A DNA stretch of 24,228 nt from an uncultured Halieaceae bacterium (GCA_938074135.1 CALJFL010000097.1:1-24228), one strand, 5' to 3'. Positions 7,882 to 15,267 are shown, counted from the stretch's first letter. Made by a program: numbers and translations. The notes: generated by a model from the sequence alone, not told the origin.

Positions 7882-7933
7882 GACAGGCCAGCGCCATGTG
7901 TGCACCATTATGGTGCGTATGGCGTGGCCTGTC
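7882..7933. repeat. 52-nt imperfect inverted repeat between the DUF4124 gene and ntrB
   Basis: The outer arms GACAGGCCA (7882-7890) and TGGCCTGTC (7925-7933) pair perfectly. The next arms CGCCAT (7892-7897) and ATGGCG (7919-7924) pair after one bulged G. The centre GCACC (7902-7906) and GGTGC (7912-7916) encloses ATTAT, with a short asymmetric stretch between. It begins 13 nt after the DUF4124 stop. No T-run follows on either strand, so it is not a classical terminator. The centre is an NtrC-type site. Confidence 0.8.
7901..7917. promoter_or_regulatory. Predicted NtrC binding site upstream of ntrB
   Basis: TGCACCATTATGGTGCG fits the NtrC consensus TGCACYAnnnTRGTGCA at all positions but the last. 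Its centre is 218 bp from the ntrB start. NtrC sites near ntrBC promoters are known to mediate autoregulation in enteric bacteria. No sigma-54 promoter with correct spacing is visible between it and ntrB, so repression or remote action is possible. Confidence 0.78.
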
Positions 7934-7945
7934 CAGTGGCTGCTC

Positions 7946-8467
7946 TCAGCGTGGTCCGATGGGTCGCAGTACGAGGATGCGGGATTCTTCCGAGGTTGCC
8001 AGAACCTCGCCGTCACTATTGTAGCGGGCAACCACAATGCTGTGCTCGCCGCGCCTGGTGTTTTCCAGGGCCCAGCTGTTCTGGGTTTGCGGCTCACCGT
8101 AGTTGCTGCCGTTCATGATCAGTTGCAGGGTTTCGCCCTCTTCCAGGCTGGGGCTGACTGCTGCAATGACCGTAAAACTGCCTATACCCATGGGGATAGT
8201 ACTGCCGTCGGCAGGTGCGCTGATCCTGATGGAGTATTCGATCTCTTCTTCGGACTCTTCCCCGGATTCCTCCGCCACGGGCTCTGGCGGTGGCGCTATT
8301 GCGGTCGCTGGCGTGGTATTGGTCGGGTTCAGTTTGACCTCTTCGGCACCGCCCGGAGGTGGTGTATCGGTGAAAATGACGTTGCCTTCACTGTCAGTGG
8401 TGCGGTAAACCTGGGCGCTGGCGATGCTGCTCGCCAGTAATGTCAGAACAAATAATGCGCGTACCAT
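7946..8467 (-). CDS. Exported DUF4124-domain protein
   Basis: A 173-residue protein with a signal peptide (residues 1-18, core LFVLTLLASSIASAQ, probably cleaved after SAQ or SA). It is followed by the DUF4124 signature VYRTTDSEGNVIFTDTPPP (about 19-37). A linker rich in Pro, Thr and Ala leads into a strongly acidic stretch (EESGEESEEE, about 66-77). The C-terminal part (about 78-170) looks beta-rich and Ig-like (ISAPADGSTIPMG, GSFTVIAAVSP, GEHSIVVARY). No lipobox cysteine is present, so it is probably periplasmic. The function is unknown. It lies between glnA (with terminator) and ntrB on the same strand, a placement I believe recurs in related genera. Start ATG at 8465-8467 has GGGAG 7 nt upstream. 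Confidence 0.85.
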   Translation of the reverse strand: MVRALFVLTLLASSIASAQVYRTTDSEGNVIFTDTPPPGGAEEVKLNPTNTTPATAIAPPPEPVAEESGEESEEEIEYSIRISAPADGSTIPMGIGSFTVIAAVSPSLEEGETLQLIMNGSNYGEPQTQNSWALENTRRGEHSIVVARYNSDGEVLATSEESRILVLRPIGPR

Positions 8468-8496
8468 TGGCGTCTCCCTGCCTGGGTATTTAGCTG

Positions 8497-8502
8497 ATCA
8501 TA
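8497..8502 (-). promoter_or_regulatory. Possible -10 box for the DUF4124 gene
   Basis: TATGAT on the minus strand is 30 nt before the start codon and downstream of the glnA terminator. No convincing -35 is visible at 16-18 bp. Confidence 0.3.
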
Positions 8503-8523
8503 CCGTATCAGAAAACGCTGCCC

Positions 8524-8551
8524 TGCAGGAGTTCCGCTAGATGCAGGAGTT
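8524..8551. repeat. Short direct repeat between glnA and the DUF4124 gene
   Basis: TGCAGGAGTT occurs at 8524-8533 and again at 8542-8551, 18 bp start to start. It lies between the glnA terminator and the DUF4124 promoter region. It may be chance or a tandem protein-binding site. Confidence 0.4.
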
Positions 8552-8557
8552 TCAGGC

Positions 8558-8582
8558 AAAAAAAAGCCCGCCTATGGCGGGC
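8558..8582 (-). terminator. Rho-independent terminator after glnA
   Basis: On the minus strand the 7-bp GC-only stem GCCCGCC / GGCGGGC (8566-8572 and 8576-8582) with a 3-nt loop is followed by eight T residues (complement of 8558-8565). It begins about 20 nt after the glnA stop. Confidence 0.93.
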
Positions 8583-8602
8583 CTTTTGGGGACTACAGCA
8601 GC

Positions 8603-10009
8603 TTAGACTGAGTAGTACATGTCAAACTCAACCGGGTGAGTGGTCATGTTCAAGCGCTCTATCTCCTCGGCTTTCAGCTCGATGTAGCCGTCGATCATGT
8701 CGTTGCTGAACACGCCGCCGGCGGTCAGGAAGTCACGGTCTGCATCCAGTGCAGCCAGGGACATTTCCAGGCTGGAGGAAACCGTAGGAATTGCCTTACC
8801 CTCTTCCGGGGGCAGGTCATACAGGTCCTTGTCGGCCGCGTCACCAGGGTGAATCTTGTGGGCGATTCCGTCCAGGCCGGCCATCAGCATGGAAGCAAAG
8901 GCCAGGTAGGGGTTAGCGGTGGGATCAGGGAAACGAACTTCCACGCGCTTGCCTTTGGGGCTTGGCTCATACGGAATCCGAATGGAAGCAGAGCGGTTGC
9001 GAGCCGAGTAGGCCAGCATGACCGGCGCTTCGAACCCCGGTACCAGACGCTTGTAAGAGTTGGTTGAGGCATTGGTGAAAGCGTTCAGCGCGCGGGCGTG
9101 CTTGATGATACCGCCAATGTAGTACAGCGCAGTCTCTGACAGACCGGCATAGCCGTCACCGGCGAATACATTTTGACCGTCCTTGGAAATGGATTGGTGA
9201 ACGTGCATACCGGAGCCATTATCACCAACGATGGGCTTGGGCATAAATGTTGCTGTTTTGCCATAGGCATGGGCAACGTTATGTACGCAGTACTTGAGGA
9301 TCTGAACTTCGTCGGCTTTCTGCACCAGAGTGTTGAACTTGACACCGATTTCACATTGGCCGGCGGTGCCCACCTCGTGATGGTGAACTTCGATCGGCAG
9401 GCCCATTTGTTCCATCGCCGAACACATCGCGGCCCGGATGTCGTGCAGTGAATCGACCGGTGGCACAGGGAAGTAGCCGCCTTTAACGCCAGGTCGGTGG
9501 CCAATATTGCCGTCATCGAAAGAGTGGCTGGAAGCCCAGGCCGCTTCTTCAGAGTTGATGCTGTAACCGGCGCCGCTCATGTCGGCGTGCCACTTGACGT
9601 CGTCGAAGACGAAGAACTCTGGCTCGGGGCCAAAGAAAGCGGTGTCACCGATACCGGTAGACTGCAGGTATTCCTCGGCGCGCCTGGCGACAGAGCGGGG
9701 ATCGCGCTCGTAGCCCAGCATGGTCATTGGCTCGACAATGTCGCAGCGCAGGATCACGGTGGTGTCGTCGGTGAAAGGATCGAGTACCGAAGTGCTGTCG
9801 TCTGGCATCAGGATCATGTCGGACTCATTGATGCCTTTCCAGCCGGCGATCGAGGAGCCGTCGAACATCTTTCCGGTCTCGAAGAACTCCTCGTCGACTT
9901 CCCCATGGGGAATGGTGACGTGCTGCTCTTTGCCGCGACTGTCGGTGAATCTGAGGTCTATCCAGCGGGCTTCATTGTCTTTTATCAGGTTCAGAGTTTG
10001 CTCTGACAT
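8603..10009 (-). CDS. glnA: Glutamine synthetase type I (GSI-beta)
   Basis: A 468-residue enzyme making glutamine from glutamate, ammonia and ATP, the main entry of ammonia under nitrogen limitation. The family motifs are present: [10 protein letters not shown] (49-58), metal ligands in [12 protein letters not shown] (about 125-136), the nucleotide-site region [23 protein letters not shown] (262-273) and NRSASIRIP (338-346). The adenylylation site Tyr397 lies in [10 protein letters not shown], so activity should be controlled by GlnE adenylylation as in E. coli. The start ATG at 10007-10009 has a strong GGAGGA upstream. It is transcribed from a sigma-54 promoter with upstream NtrC sites, ends at a strong terminator, and is divergent from thiI-typA. 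Confidence 0.98.
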   Translation of the reverse strand: MSEQTLNLIKDNEARWIDLRFTDSRGKEQHVTIPHGEVDEEFFETGKMFDGSSIAGWKGINESDMILMPDDSTSVLDPFTDDTTVILRCDIVEPMTMLGYERDPRSVARRAEEYLQSTGIGDTAFFGPEPEFFVFDDVKWHADMSGAGYSINSEEAAWASSHSFDDGNIGHRPGVKGGYFPVPPVDSLHDIRAAMCSAMEQMGLPIEVHHHEVGTAGQCEIGVKFNTLVQKADEVQILKYCVHNVAHAYGKTATFMPKPIVGDNGSGMHVHQSISKDGQNVFAGDGYAGLSETALYYIGGIIKHARALNAFTNASTNSYKRLVPGFEAPVMLAYSARNRSASIRIPYEPSPKGKRVEVRFPDPTANPYLAFASMLMAGLDGIAHKIHPGDAADKDLYDLPPEEGKAIPTVSSSLEMSLAALDADRDFLTAGGVFSNDMIDGYIELKAEEIERLNMTTHPVEFDMYYSV

Positions 10010-10131
10010 CTTGGGTCCTCCAAGTAAGGATTGTAATCAGGCCGCTATCGGCGCGCCCTGCGTTTGTAGTCCTGGTCTATGAGTCGGCAAGTGCCCGCCT
10101 CGAACCAGTAAAAATCAACACGCTCTGTTTT

Positions 10132-10147
10132 AGCAAGAGCTGTGCCA
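10132..10147 (-). promoter_or_regulatory. Sigma-54 promoter of glnA
   Basis: Read on the minus strand, TGGCACAGCTCTTGCT matches the sigma-54 consensus TGGCACGnnnnTTGCW at every fixed position except the seventh. The invariant GG and GC have the required 10-bp spacing. Transcription should start near 10121, giving a leader of about 112 nt. Confidence 0.93.
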
Positions 10148-10156
10148 AAATAGTGC
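10142..10156. promoter_or_regulatory. Weak NtrC-like element overlapping the glnA -24 region
   Basis: GTGCCAAAATAGTGC keeps one good NtrC half-site (TAGTGC), while the other differs at two positions. It shares AAAATAGTGC exactly with the strong site at 10219-10235. Its centre is about -28 relative to the predicted start, overlapping the promoter. It may limit expression at high NtrC, or be coincidental. Confidence 0.4.
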
Positions 10157-10218
10157 CTTTGCTAACTCATTGAAAAAACACGATAAATAATAGCTATCGC
10201 TGCGAGAGATACATGTAG

Positions 10219-10235
10219 TGCACTAAAATAGTGCG
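10219..10235. promoter_or_regulatory. NtrC enhancer site 1 of glnA
   Basis: TGCACTAAAATAGTGCG contains the perfect palindromic halves GCACTA and TAGTGC and fits the NtrC consensus. The centre is about 106 bp upstream of the predicted glnA start, near the position of the strong sites at E. coli glnAp2. Confidence 0.85.
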
Positions 10236-10239
10236 CTAT

Positions 10240-10256
10240 AGCACCAATTCAGTGCA
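10240..10256. promoter_or_regulatory. NtrC enhancer site 2 of glnA
   Basis: AGCACCAATTCAGTGCA matches the NtrC consensus with few deviations. Its centre is 21 bp, about two helical turns, from site 1, so two NtrC dimers could bind the same DNA face cooperatively. Confidence 0.8.
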
Positions 10257-10315
10257 TATTGGTCGCGCCTTCAGGTGATATCTGATGACGGAACACATAA
10301 GCCCGCGGGAGTCCG

Positions 10316-10321
10316 TATAAT
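10316..10321 (+). promoter_or_regulatory. Sigma-70 -10 box for thiI
   Basis: A perfect TATAAT lies 25 nt before the chosen thiI ATG. No clear -35 is present at 16-18 bp. Starts upstream of this box would not be transcribed from it. Confidence 0.6.
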
Positions 10322-10346
10322 ACGCGGCTCCAGGACAGGCAACGTT

Positions 10347-11804
10347 ATGGCCGCTATGAAATTTGTTGTCAAGTATTTCGCGGAAATCGCTATCAAGAGC
10401 AAGCCGGTTCGGCGGCGCTTCGTGACGCATCTTGTGGATAACCTGCGAGCGCTGCTACCCGAATATGACCCCGCCATCCGCATCGGTCGGCAGTGGGACA
10501 GGCTGCACGTGGAAACCGATAGCGAAGATCCGGCAGTACTGGCGCAGTTGGTAGCTGCCATGTGCCACACCCCCGGTATAACCTATGTGCTGGAAGTCGC
10601 AGAGCACCCCCTGGCCGATCTCACAGATGTAGCGGACAAGGTAGCGGCGGTCTATTCGTCTCGCCTGGCCGGTAAGACCTTTGCGGTTCGTTGCAAGCGC
10701 AATGGTAAGCACCCCTATACCTCGATGGCGGTCGAGCGCGCGGTGGGAGCGACTTTGCTGGACGCGACCAGTGCCGCGGGCGTCAATTTGAAGCATCCCC
10801 AGGTGACGGTGGAGTTGGAGCTTAACGAAGACACGCTGTTCGTGGTCGCGCGGCGACATCGCGGGCCCGGGGGTTATCCCGTGGGTAGCCTCGATCCGGT
10901 GCTGTCGCTGATCTCAGGTGGTTTCGACTCGCCGGTAGCGAGCTATCTGACCATGAAGCGGGGTATGCGCACTCACTTCCTGTTCTTTAACCTCGGTGGT
11001 CGCGACCACGAAATCGGCGTGAAGGAGGTCGCCCTGTACCTCTGGCACAAGTACGGCTGTCGTCAGCGAGTACTTTTTATCAGCGTGCCTTTCGAGGAAG
11101 TGGTGGCCGAGTTACTAACAAAGGTGGAAGACAGCCAGATGGGGGTGATTCTCAAGCGCATGATGCTGCGGGTCGCCGATCGTCTTGCCGAGGAACTGGA
11201 AATCGATGCGCTGGTTACCGGTGAGTGTGTTGCCCAGGTCAGTAGCCAGACCCTGCGCAATCTGGCGGTAATCGACCGGGTGACAGATCGGCTGGTCTTG
11301 CGTCCACTGATCGCGACCGACAAGGAGGACATTGTGGCGGTTGCCGAGCAGATCGGTACCCGCGAATTCGCCGCCAATATGCCTGAATACTGCGGGGTGA
11401 TGTCCGTAAACCCCACGACACGGGCACGGCTGAGCCGGGTAGAGGCCCAGGAGCGTCATTTCGATATGTCGATTCTCGACCGCGCGCTGGCCAGCAGCCA
11501 GCGTACCCCGATTGACCAACTGGCCAGCGATGACCTCCAGTGCAGTGAGGTCGAGGTACTGTCGGTGCCACTGGCAGGCAGTACCGTGGTTGATATCCGT
11601 CACCCCGACGAACAGGAATTAGCGCCGCTACGGGTTAACTCACCGGTTCTCAACATTCCTTTCTACGAACTACACCGACGCGCCCGGGAGCTCGATCATG
11701 GCGGTAGCTATATGCTGTATTGCGGCCAGGGGGTGATGAGCAGACTGCACGCTTCGTTCCTGGCTGAATCCGAGGGCCTCAAGGTCAAGGTCTACGCTCC
11801 CTGA
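10347..11804 (+). CDS. thiI: tRNA uridine 4-sulfurtransferase / thiamine sulfur carrier ThiI
   Basis: A 485-residue enzyme (E. coli 482) that makes 4-thiouridine at tRNA position 8 and, in many bacteria, supplies sulfur to ThiS for the thiazole of thiamine. Domains in order: ferredoxin-like and THUMP region (about 1-170, with MKFVVKYFAEIAIKSKPVRRR), the PP-loop ATP-pyrophosphatase with SGGFDS at 190-195, and a C-terminal rhodanese domain with Cys459 in YCGQGVMS, equivalent to E. coli Cys456. The conserved PP-loop-domain Cys is in PEYCGVMS. The start is placed at the ATG 10347, 7 nt after an AGG and just after the -10 box; ATG 10356 gives the minimal family N-terminus. It is first in a plus-strand run with typA. 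Confidence 0.95.
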   Translation: MAAMKFVVKYFAEIAIKSKPVRRRFVTHLVDNLRALLPEYDPAIRIGRQWDRLHVETDSEDPAVLAQLVAAMCHTPGITYVLEVAEHPLADLTDVADKVAAVYSSRLAGKTFAVRCKRNGKHPYTSMAVERAVGATLLDATSAAGVNLKHPQVTVELELNEDTLFVVARRHRGPGGYPVGSLDPVLSLISGGFDSPVASYLTMKRGMRTHFLFFNLGGRDHEIGVKEVALYLWHKYGCRQRVLFISVPFEEVVAELLTKVEDSQMGVILKRMMLRVADRLAEELEIDALVTGECVAQVSSQTLRNLAVIDRVTDRLVLRPLIATDKEDIVAVAEQIGTREFAANMPEYCGVMSVNPTTRARLSRVEAQERHFDMSILDRALASSQRTPIDQLASDDLQCSEVEVLSVPLAGSTVVDIRHPDEQELAPLRVNSPVLNIPFYELHRRARELDHGGSYMLYCGQGVMSRLHASFLAESEGLKVKVYAP

Positions 11805-11827
11805 CCTCTTTGGTCAGCGGCATTTTT
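11801..11827 (+). terminator. Weak possible terminator at the thiI end
   Basis: CTGACC (11801-11806) and GGTCAG (11812-11817) form a 6-bp stem around TCTTT. Five T residues follow only after a 5-nt gap (11823-11827). The stem includes the thiI stop codon, so any termination is probably partial. Confidence 0.35.
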
Positions 11828-11855
11828 CCATACTGTCGGCAGGGGGGCTTTGGGG

Positions 11856-11861
11856 TATAAT
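11856..11861 (+). promoter_or_regulatory. Sigma-70 -10 box for typA
   Basis: A perfect TATAAT preceded by GGGG lies 41 nt before the typA start. The -35 is poor. It suggests typA has its own promoter beside read-through from thiI. Confidence 0.55.
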
Positions 11862-11891
11862 CCGCCGCCTTTTTGCACGGCCGCGCGGCCC

Positions 11892-11896
11892 GAGGA
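11892..11896 (+). promoter_or_regulatory. Ribosome binding site deciding the TTG start of typA
   Basis: GAGGA ends 6 nt before TTG 11903, where TypA homology starts ([19 protein letters not shown]). A TTG at 11873 in the same frame would add ten residues without a family match. Confidence 0.7.
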
Positions 11897-11902
11897 ACTC
11901 CC

Positions 11903-13714
11903 TTGATCGACAATCTTCGCAACATCGCCATCATTGCGCACGTAGACCACGGTAAAACCACCCTGGTCGATTGCCTGCTGTCGCAATCCGGCACCCTCGA
12001 TCGTCGTTCCGAGGGCGCTGAAAGAATCATGGACTCCAACGATCAGGAGCGCGAACGCGGCATTACCATTCTGGCCAAGAACACGGCTCTGAAGTGGGGC
12101 GACTACCGCATTAACATTGTCGACACGCCGGGCCACGCTGATTTCGGAGGCGAGGTTGAGCGGGTATTGTCAATGGTGGACTCTGTCCTGTTACTGGTTG
12201 ACGCCGTCGACGGGCCAATGCCACAGACGCGTTTTGTTACCTCCAAGGCTTTCGAGCGCGGCCTCAATCCGATCGTAGTGGTCAATAAGGTGGATCGCCC
12301 CGGCGCGCGCCCTGACTGGGTAGTGGACCAGGTGTTCGACCTGTTCGACCGCCTCGGTGCCAACGAGGAGCAACTCGACTTTCCGGTCATCTTTGCCTCG
12401 GCGATAGAGGGTATTTCCGGCGATGATCACGAGGCGATGGGCACCGATATGCAGCCGTTGTTCCAGGCCATTATCGATAAAGTGCCGGCGCCGGAAGTTA
12501 ATGCCAACGGTCCGCTCCAGATGCAGATCAGCGCACTGGATTACAGCAGCTACGTCGGCGTCATCGGTGTCGGCCGTATCACCCGCGGCTTGCTGACCCC
12601 GAACACCCCGGTATCGGTGGTGGATATGGAGGGCAAAACCCGTAACGGCAAGATACTGCAGGTCATGGGATACCACGGTCTGGAGCGGGTGGATATCGAT
12701 CGCGCTGAGGCCGGTGACATCGTCTGTATCACTGGCATCGAAGGTCTCAATATTTCAGATACCCTGTGTGACCCGGCCGCTGCCGAGGCTATGCCACCTT
12801 TGACCGTGGATGAGCCAACGGTGAGCATGACATTCCAGGTCAACGACTCGCCCTTTGCCGGCAAGGAAGGCAAGTACGTCACCTCGCGTAATCTGAAGGA
12901 ACGGCTGGAACGGGAGCTGATCCACAATGTCGCCCTGCGAGTCGAGCCCGGTGATACACCGGATAAATTCGTGGTGTCCGGGCGCGGCGAGTTGCACTTG
13001 TCCGTTCTGATAGAGTCCATGCGCCGCGAAGGCTTTGAGCTGGGCGTGTCGCGTCCGGAAGTGATCCAGCGCGAAATCGACGGTGTGATACAGGAGCCCT
13101 TCGAGCAATTGGTAGTCGATTGCGAGGACGAGCACCAGGGCGCGATCATGGAAGAGTTGGGCAGCCGCCGGGCCGAGCTTGAAAATATGGTGCCCGATGG
13201 CAAGGGTCGAGTGCGGCTGGAGTTCATCGTGCCCGCCCGTGGCTTGATCGGCTTTCGCTCCCTGTTCCTGACATTGACCTCCGGCAGCGGCATCCTGACA
13301 CACGTGTTCGATCATTACGGGCCGGTCAAGGAAGCGGAAATTATCCATCGTACTAACGGAGTGCTGGTCTCGATGGTCAAGGGCAAGACCCTGGCCTACG
13401 GCTTGTTCAACTTGCAGGATCGTGGTCGGTTGTTCATTGATCCCAATATCGACGTTTATGAAGGTCAGATTATCGGCCTCCATAGCCGCGGCAATGACCT
13501 GACTGTAAACCCCACCAAGGCCAAGCAGTTGACCAACGTACGGGCGTCGGGAACCGACGAGGCCCTTAACCTCACGCCGCCAGTTCGTCACACCCTCGAG
13601 CAGGCGCTCGAATTCATCGAGGATGACGAGTTGGTCGAAGTTACCCCGGAGAGCGTGCGCCTGCGCAAAAAGCTGTTACAGGAACATGAGCGACGTCGCG
13701 CCAGTAGAGGCTAG
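11903..13714 (+). CDS. typA: Ribosome-associated GTPase TypA/BipA
   Basis: A 603-residue translational GTPase (E. coli 607) that binds the ribosome at the factor site and aids 50S assembly and stress or cold adaptation. Visible G motifs: AHVDHGKTT (12-20), the switch I region [24 protein letters not shown] and [10 protein letters not shown]. Domains II, III and V and the BipA-specific C-terminal domain follow; the latter has [22 protein letters not shown] and [15 protein letters not shown]. The start is TTG, chosen from homology and the ribosome binding site. dtd follows after 6 bp and is surely co-transcribed. The divergent glnA and nearby typA resemble the E. coli layout, though there thiI is not between them. 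Confidence 0.96.
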   Translation: MIDNLRNIAIIAHVDHGKTTLVDCLLSQSGTLDRRSEGAERIMDSNDQERERGITILAKNTALKWGDYRINIVDTPGHADFGGEVERVLSMVDSVLLLVDAVDGPMPQTRFVTSKAFERGLNPIVVVNKVDRPGARPDWVVDQVFDLFDRLGANEEQLDFPVIFASAIEGISGDDHEAMGTDMQPLFQAIIDKVPAPEVNANGPLQMQISALDYSSYVGVIGVGRITRGLLTPNTPVSVVDMEGKTRNGKILQVMGYHGLERVDIDRAEAGDIVCITGIEGLNISDTLCDPAAAEAMPPLTVDEPTVSMTFQVNDSPFAGKEGKYVTSRNLKERLERELIHNVALRVEPGDTPDKFVVSGRGELHLSVLIESMRREGFELGVSRPEVIQREIDGVIQEPFEQLVVDCEDEHQGAIMEELGSRRAELENMVPDGKGRVRLEFIVPARGLIGFRSLFLTLTSGSGILTHVFDHYGPVKEAEIIHRTNGVLVSMVKGKTLAYGLFNLQDRGRLFIDPNIDVYEGQIIGLHSRGNDLTVNPTKAKQLTNVRASGTDEALNLTPPVRHTLEQALEFIEDDELVEVTPESVRLRKKLLQEHERRRASRG

Positions 13715-13720
13715 TGACCG

Positions 13721-14158
13721 GTGAAGGCGCTGCTGCAGCGGGTTTCTCGCGCCAGTGTCGACGTCGCCGGTGACTGCGTTGGCCAGATCAATGTCGGCCT
13801 GCTGGTGCTGTTAGGGCTGGATAAGGGCGACGACCGGGAACTGGCTGACCGGATGGTGGAGAAATTACTTGCTTACCGGCTGTTCGGCGATGATAAGGGG
13901 CGGATGAACTGCAGCGTTCAAGACATCAATGGCGGCGTTTTGCTGGTTTCCCAGTTCACGCTATCGGCGGATACCCGCAAGGGTTTGCGACCCGGTTTTT
14001 CCAGTGCTTTGCCACCCGTTGAGGCAGAGGCCCTCTACGACTACACCCTCACCAGGCTCAGTGCCAGGCACAATACCGTAGCGGCAGGGGTCTTTGGTGC
14101 CGATATGCAGGTCAGCCTGGTCAATGACGGGCCCGTCACCTTCCTACTGGAACTTTAA
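13721..14158 (+). CDS. dtd: D-aminoacyl-tRNA deacylase
   Basis: A 145-residue enzyme that frees tRNAs wrongly charged with D-amino acids (and glycine on tRNA-Ala), a translation quality-control step. It begins MKALLQRVSRASVDV. The two defining motifs are present: SQFTLSADTRKGLRPGFS in the middle and the Gly-cisPro motif NDGPVTFLLEL at the C-terminus. Length matches the family exactly. The start codon is GTG at 13721, after an AGAGG about 10 nt upstream. It begins 6 bp after the typA stop, so the two form an operon. Its stop overlaps the convergent acetyltransferase gene by 4 nt. Confidence 0.96.
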   Translation: MKALLQRVSRASVDVAGDCVGQINVGLLVLLGLDKGDDRELADRMVEKLLAYRLFGDDKGRMNCSVQDINGGVLLVSQFTLSADTRKGLRPGFSSALPPVEAEALYDYTLTRLSARHNTVAAGVFGADMQVSLVNDGPVTFLLEL

Positions 14159-14628
14159 ACGCCAGGTTGTGCCGATCGTCGGTACAACATGGGAGCATGC
14201 ATGATGCCGTCTTCGAGATATTCCTCGCCCACCGTCGCGAAGCCCAGGCTGCGGTAAAAGGGCTGCAGGTGGGCCTGGGCCCCTATCTTGATGTCGTACT
14301 CCGGCCATCGGGCCAGGTTGTAATCGATCCCGCGCTGCACCAGCTGCCGTCCCAACTGGATACCCCTGACCGCCGGAGTGACGATAATGCGGCCGATGGA
14401 GCTCTGGGGATAGCTGACCCCCGGGGGCAGGCAGCGCTGGTAGGCAACCAGCTCAGGGCCTTGCCAGCACAGGAAGTGCACCGCCGGTTGGTCGAGGTCA
14501 TCCAGGTCCGGATACAGACATTCCTGCTCGAGGATAAACACGTTCTGTCGCAGCTGCAGTGCCCGATACAGATCCGCCGGGGCGAGCTCCTCGAATGCGC
14601 AGGTCTGCCAGGTTAGCGTCTGGGTCAA
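14155..14628 (-). CDS. elaA: GNAT-family N-acetyltransferase, ElaA-like
   Basis: A 157-residue protein closely resembling ElaA. It has LYRALQLRQNVFILEQECLYPDLDDLD at the N-terminus, the acetyl-CoA-binding segment IGRIIVTPAVRGIQLGRQLV (motif A, with RGxxxG-like pattern) and the family-specific GAQAHLQPFYRSLGF followed by YLEDGIMHAPM. The physiological substrate of ElaA is not established. The start is TTG at 14626-14628, which shares bases with the upstream slyD-like stop (TTGA), so translation is probably coupled; length and N-terminus fit ElaA with this start. It is convergent with dtd. Confidence 0.88.
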   Translation of the reverse strand: MTQTLTWQTCAFEELAPADLYRALQLRQNVFILEQECLYPDLDDLDQPAVHFLCWQGPELVAYQRCLPPGVSYPQSSIGRIIVTPAVRGIQLGRQLVQRGIDYNLARWPEYDIKIGAQAHLQPFYRSLGFATVGEEYLEDGIMHAPMLYRRSAQPGV

Positions 14629-15107
14629 TGCTGGTGACCACCGGCGCCATGGGCGTGTCCATGGGCCAGTTCTTCGCTGCTGGCCGCACGAACATCGGTG
14701 ATGTCGATTGCGAAGGACAGTGCCTGCCCGGCCAGGGGATGATTAGCATCGATCTCAGCGCTGTGCCGACCGACCTTGACGACAGTCACCGGCCTCGCAC
14801 CGTCGCTGGTGTTGAGCTGCACTGTCATTCCGGGACGAAGCTTTCCCTTATAAATCAGATGTTTGGTTGGGACACGCTGGATACGGTCGGGGCTGCGCAG
14901 GCCATAACCGTCCTCTGGTTTGACCTCCACTTCCAGTGAGTCGCCAGCGCTGTGGCCCGCCAGTGCGCGCTCTAGACCGGGGATAATATTGTTGTAGCCG
15001 TGAAGATAGGCGGTGGGCTGGCTGTCGCGGGATGTCTCAAGTTCTTCACCCGCTTCATTTTTCAAGGTGTAATGGAAAGAGGCAACAGTCCTGGCGGCAA
15101 TTTTCAT
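14625..15107 (-). CDS. FKBP-type peptidyl-prolyl isomerase, SlyD-like, with His-rich tail
   Basis: A 160-residue cytosolic isomerase/chaperone. The FKBP half-domain covers about 1-70 (ASFHYTLKNEAGEELETS, YLHGYNNIIPGLERALAGHSAGD, VKPEDGYG). An insert-in-flap chaperone domain follows (about 71-128, ending in the SlyD-typical NHPLAGQAL), then the last FKBP strand (SFAIDITDVR). The C-terminus is His-rich, with His149, 151, 153, 158 and 160, a reduced form of the metal-binding tail of E. coli SlyD, so nickel or zinc binding is plausible. The start ATG at 15105-15107 has GGGAG upstream. It is first in a two-gene unit with the ElaA-like gene and divergent from the cNMP-like gene. I cannot tell SlyD from close paralogues by eye. 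Confidence 0.9.
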   Translation of the reverse strand: MKIAARTVASFHYTLKNEAGEELETSRDSQPTAYLHGYNNIIPGLERALAGHSAGDSLEVEVKPEDGYGLRSPDRIQRVPTKHLIYKGKLRPGMTVQLNTSDGARPVTVVKVGRHSAEIDANHPLAGQALSFAIDITDVRAASSEELAHGHAHGAGGHQH

Positions 15108-15267
15108 AGTGTTCTCCCGTTTTTTGCGGCGCTATGGTACGCGCCTGCCGCCTGGCCCGATAGCCCCCCGGGCCCAACAAAATATTCTTTTCTGCGTTCT
15201 ACCCCGTTAGTTTAGTTGTTACTATAGAGGACGAAAACACCGGTAAAATGGCGTTTATCGTGGGACA

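Larger units (their letters stand above)
10010..10346. other. Divergent glnA / thiI control region
   Basis: This 337-bp gene-free stretch holds the glnA ribosome binding site and a leader of about 112 nt, the sigma-54 promoter, an NtrC-like element touching it, an AT-rich stretch (about 10158-10215), two strong NtrC sites, and the -10 box and ribosome binding site of thiI. No small gene with convincing coding character is visible. Confidence 0.85.

Noticed and set aside
7882..7933. The 52-nt hairpin as a rho-independent terminator
   Set aside because: No T-run follows on either strand, and the centre is better explained as an NtrC site.
7372..8097. 241-codon minus-strand frame across ntrB, the intergenic region and the DUF4124 gene
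   Set aside because: It overlaps two real genes in another frame, and its composition looks like out-of-frame translation.
10030..10035. TACAAT as a sigma-70 -10 box for glnA
   Set aside because: No -35, and transcription would start at the edge of the ribosome binding site.
10236..10430. 64-codon minus-strand frame before glnA
   Set aside because: It covers the NtrC sites and the thiI start; no homology or ribosome binding site.
12755..13591. 278-codon reading frame on the minus strand
   Set aside because: Antisense of typA, whose motifs are unambiguous; no domain seen in the antisense product.
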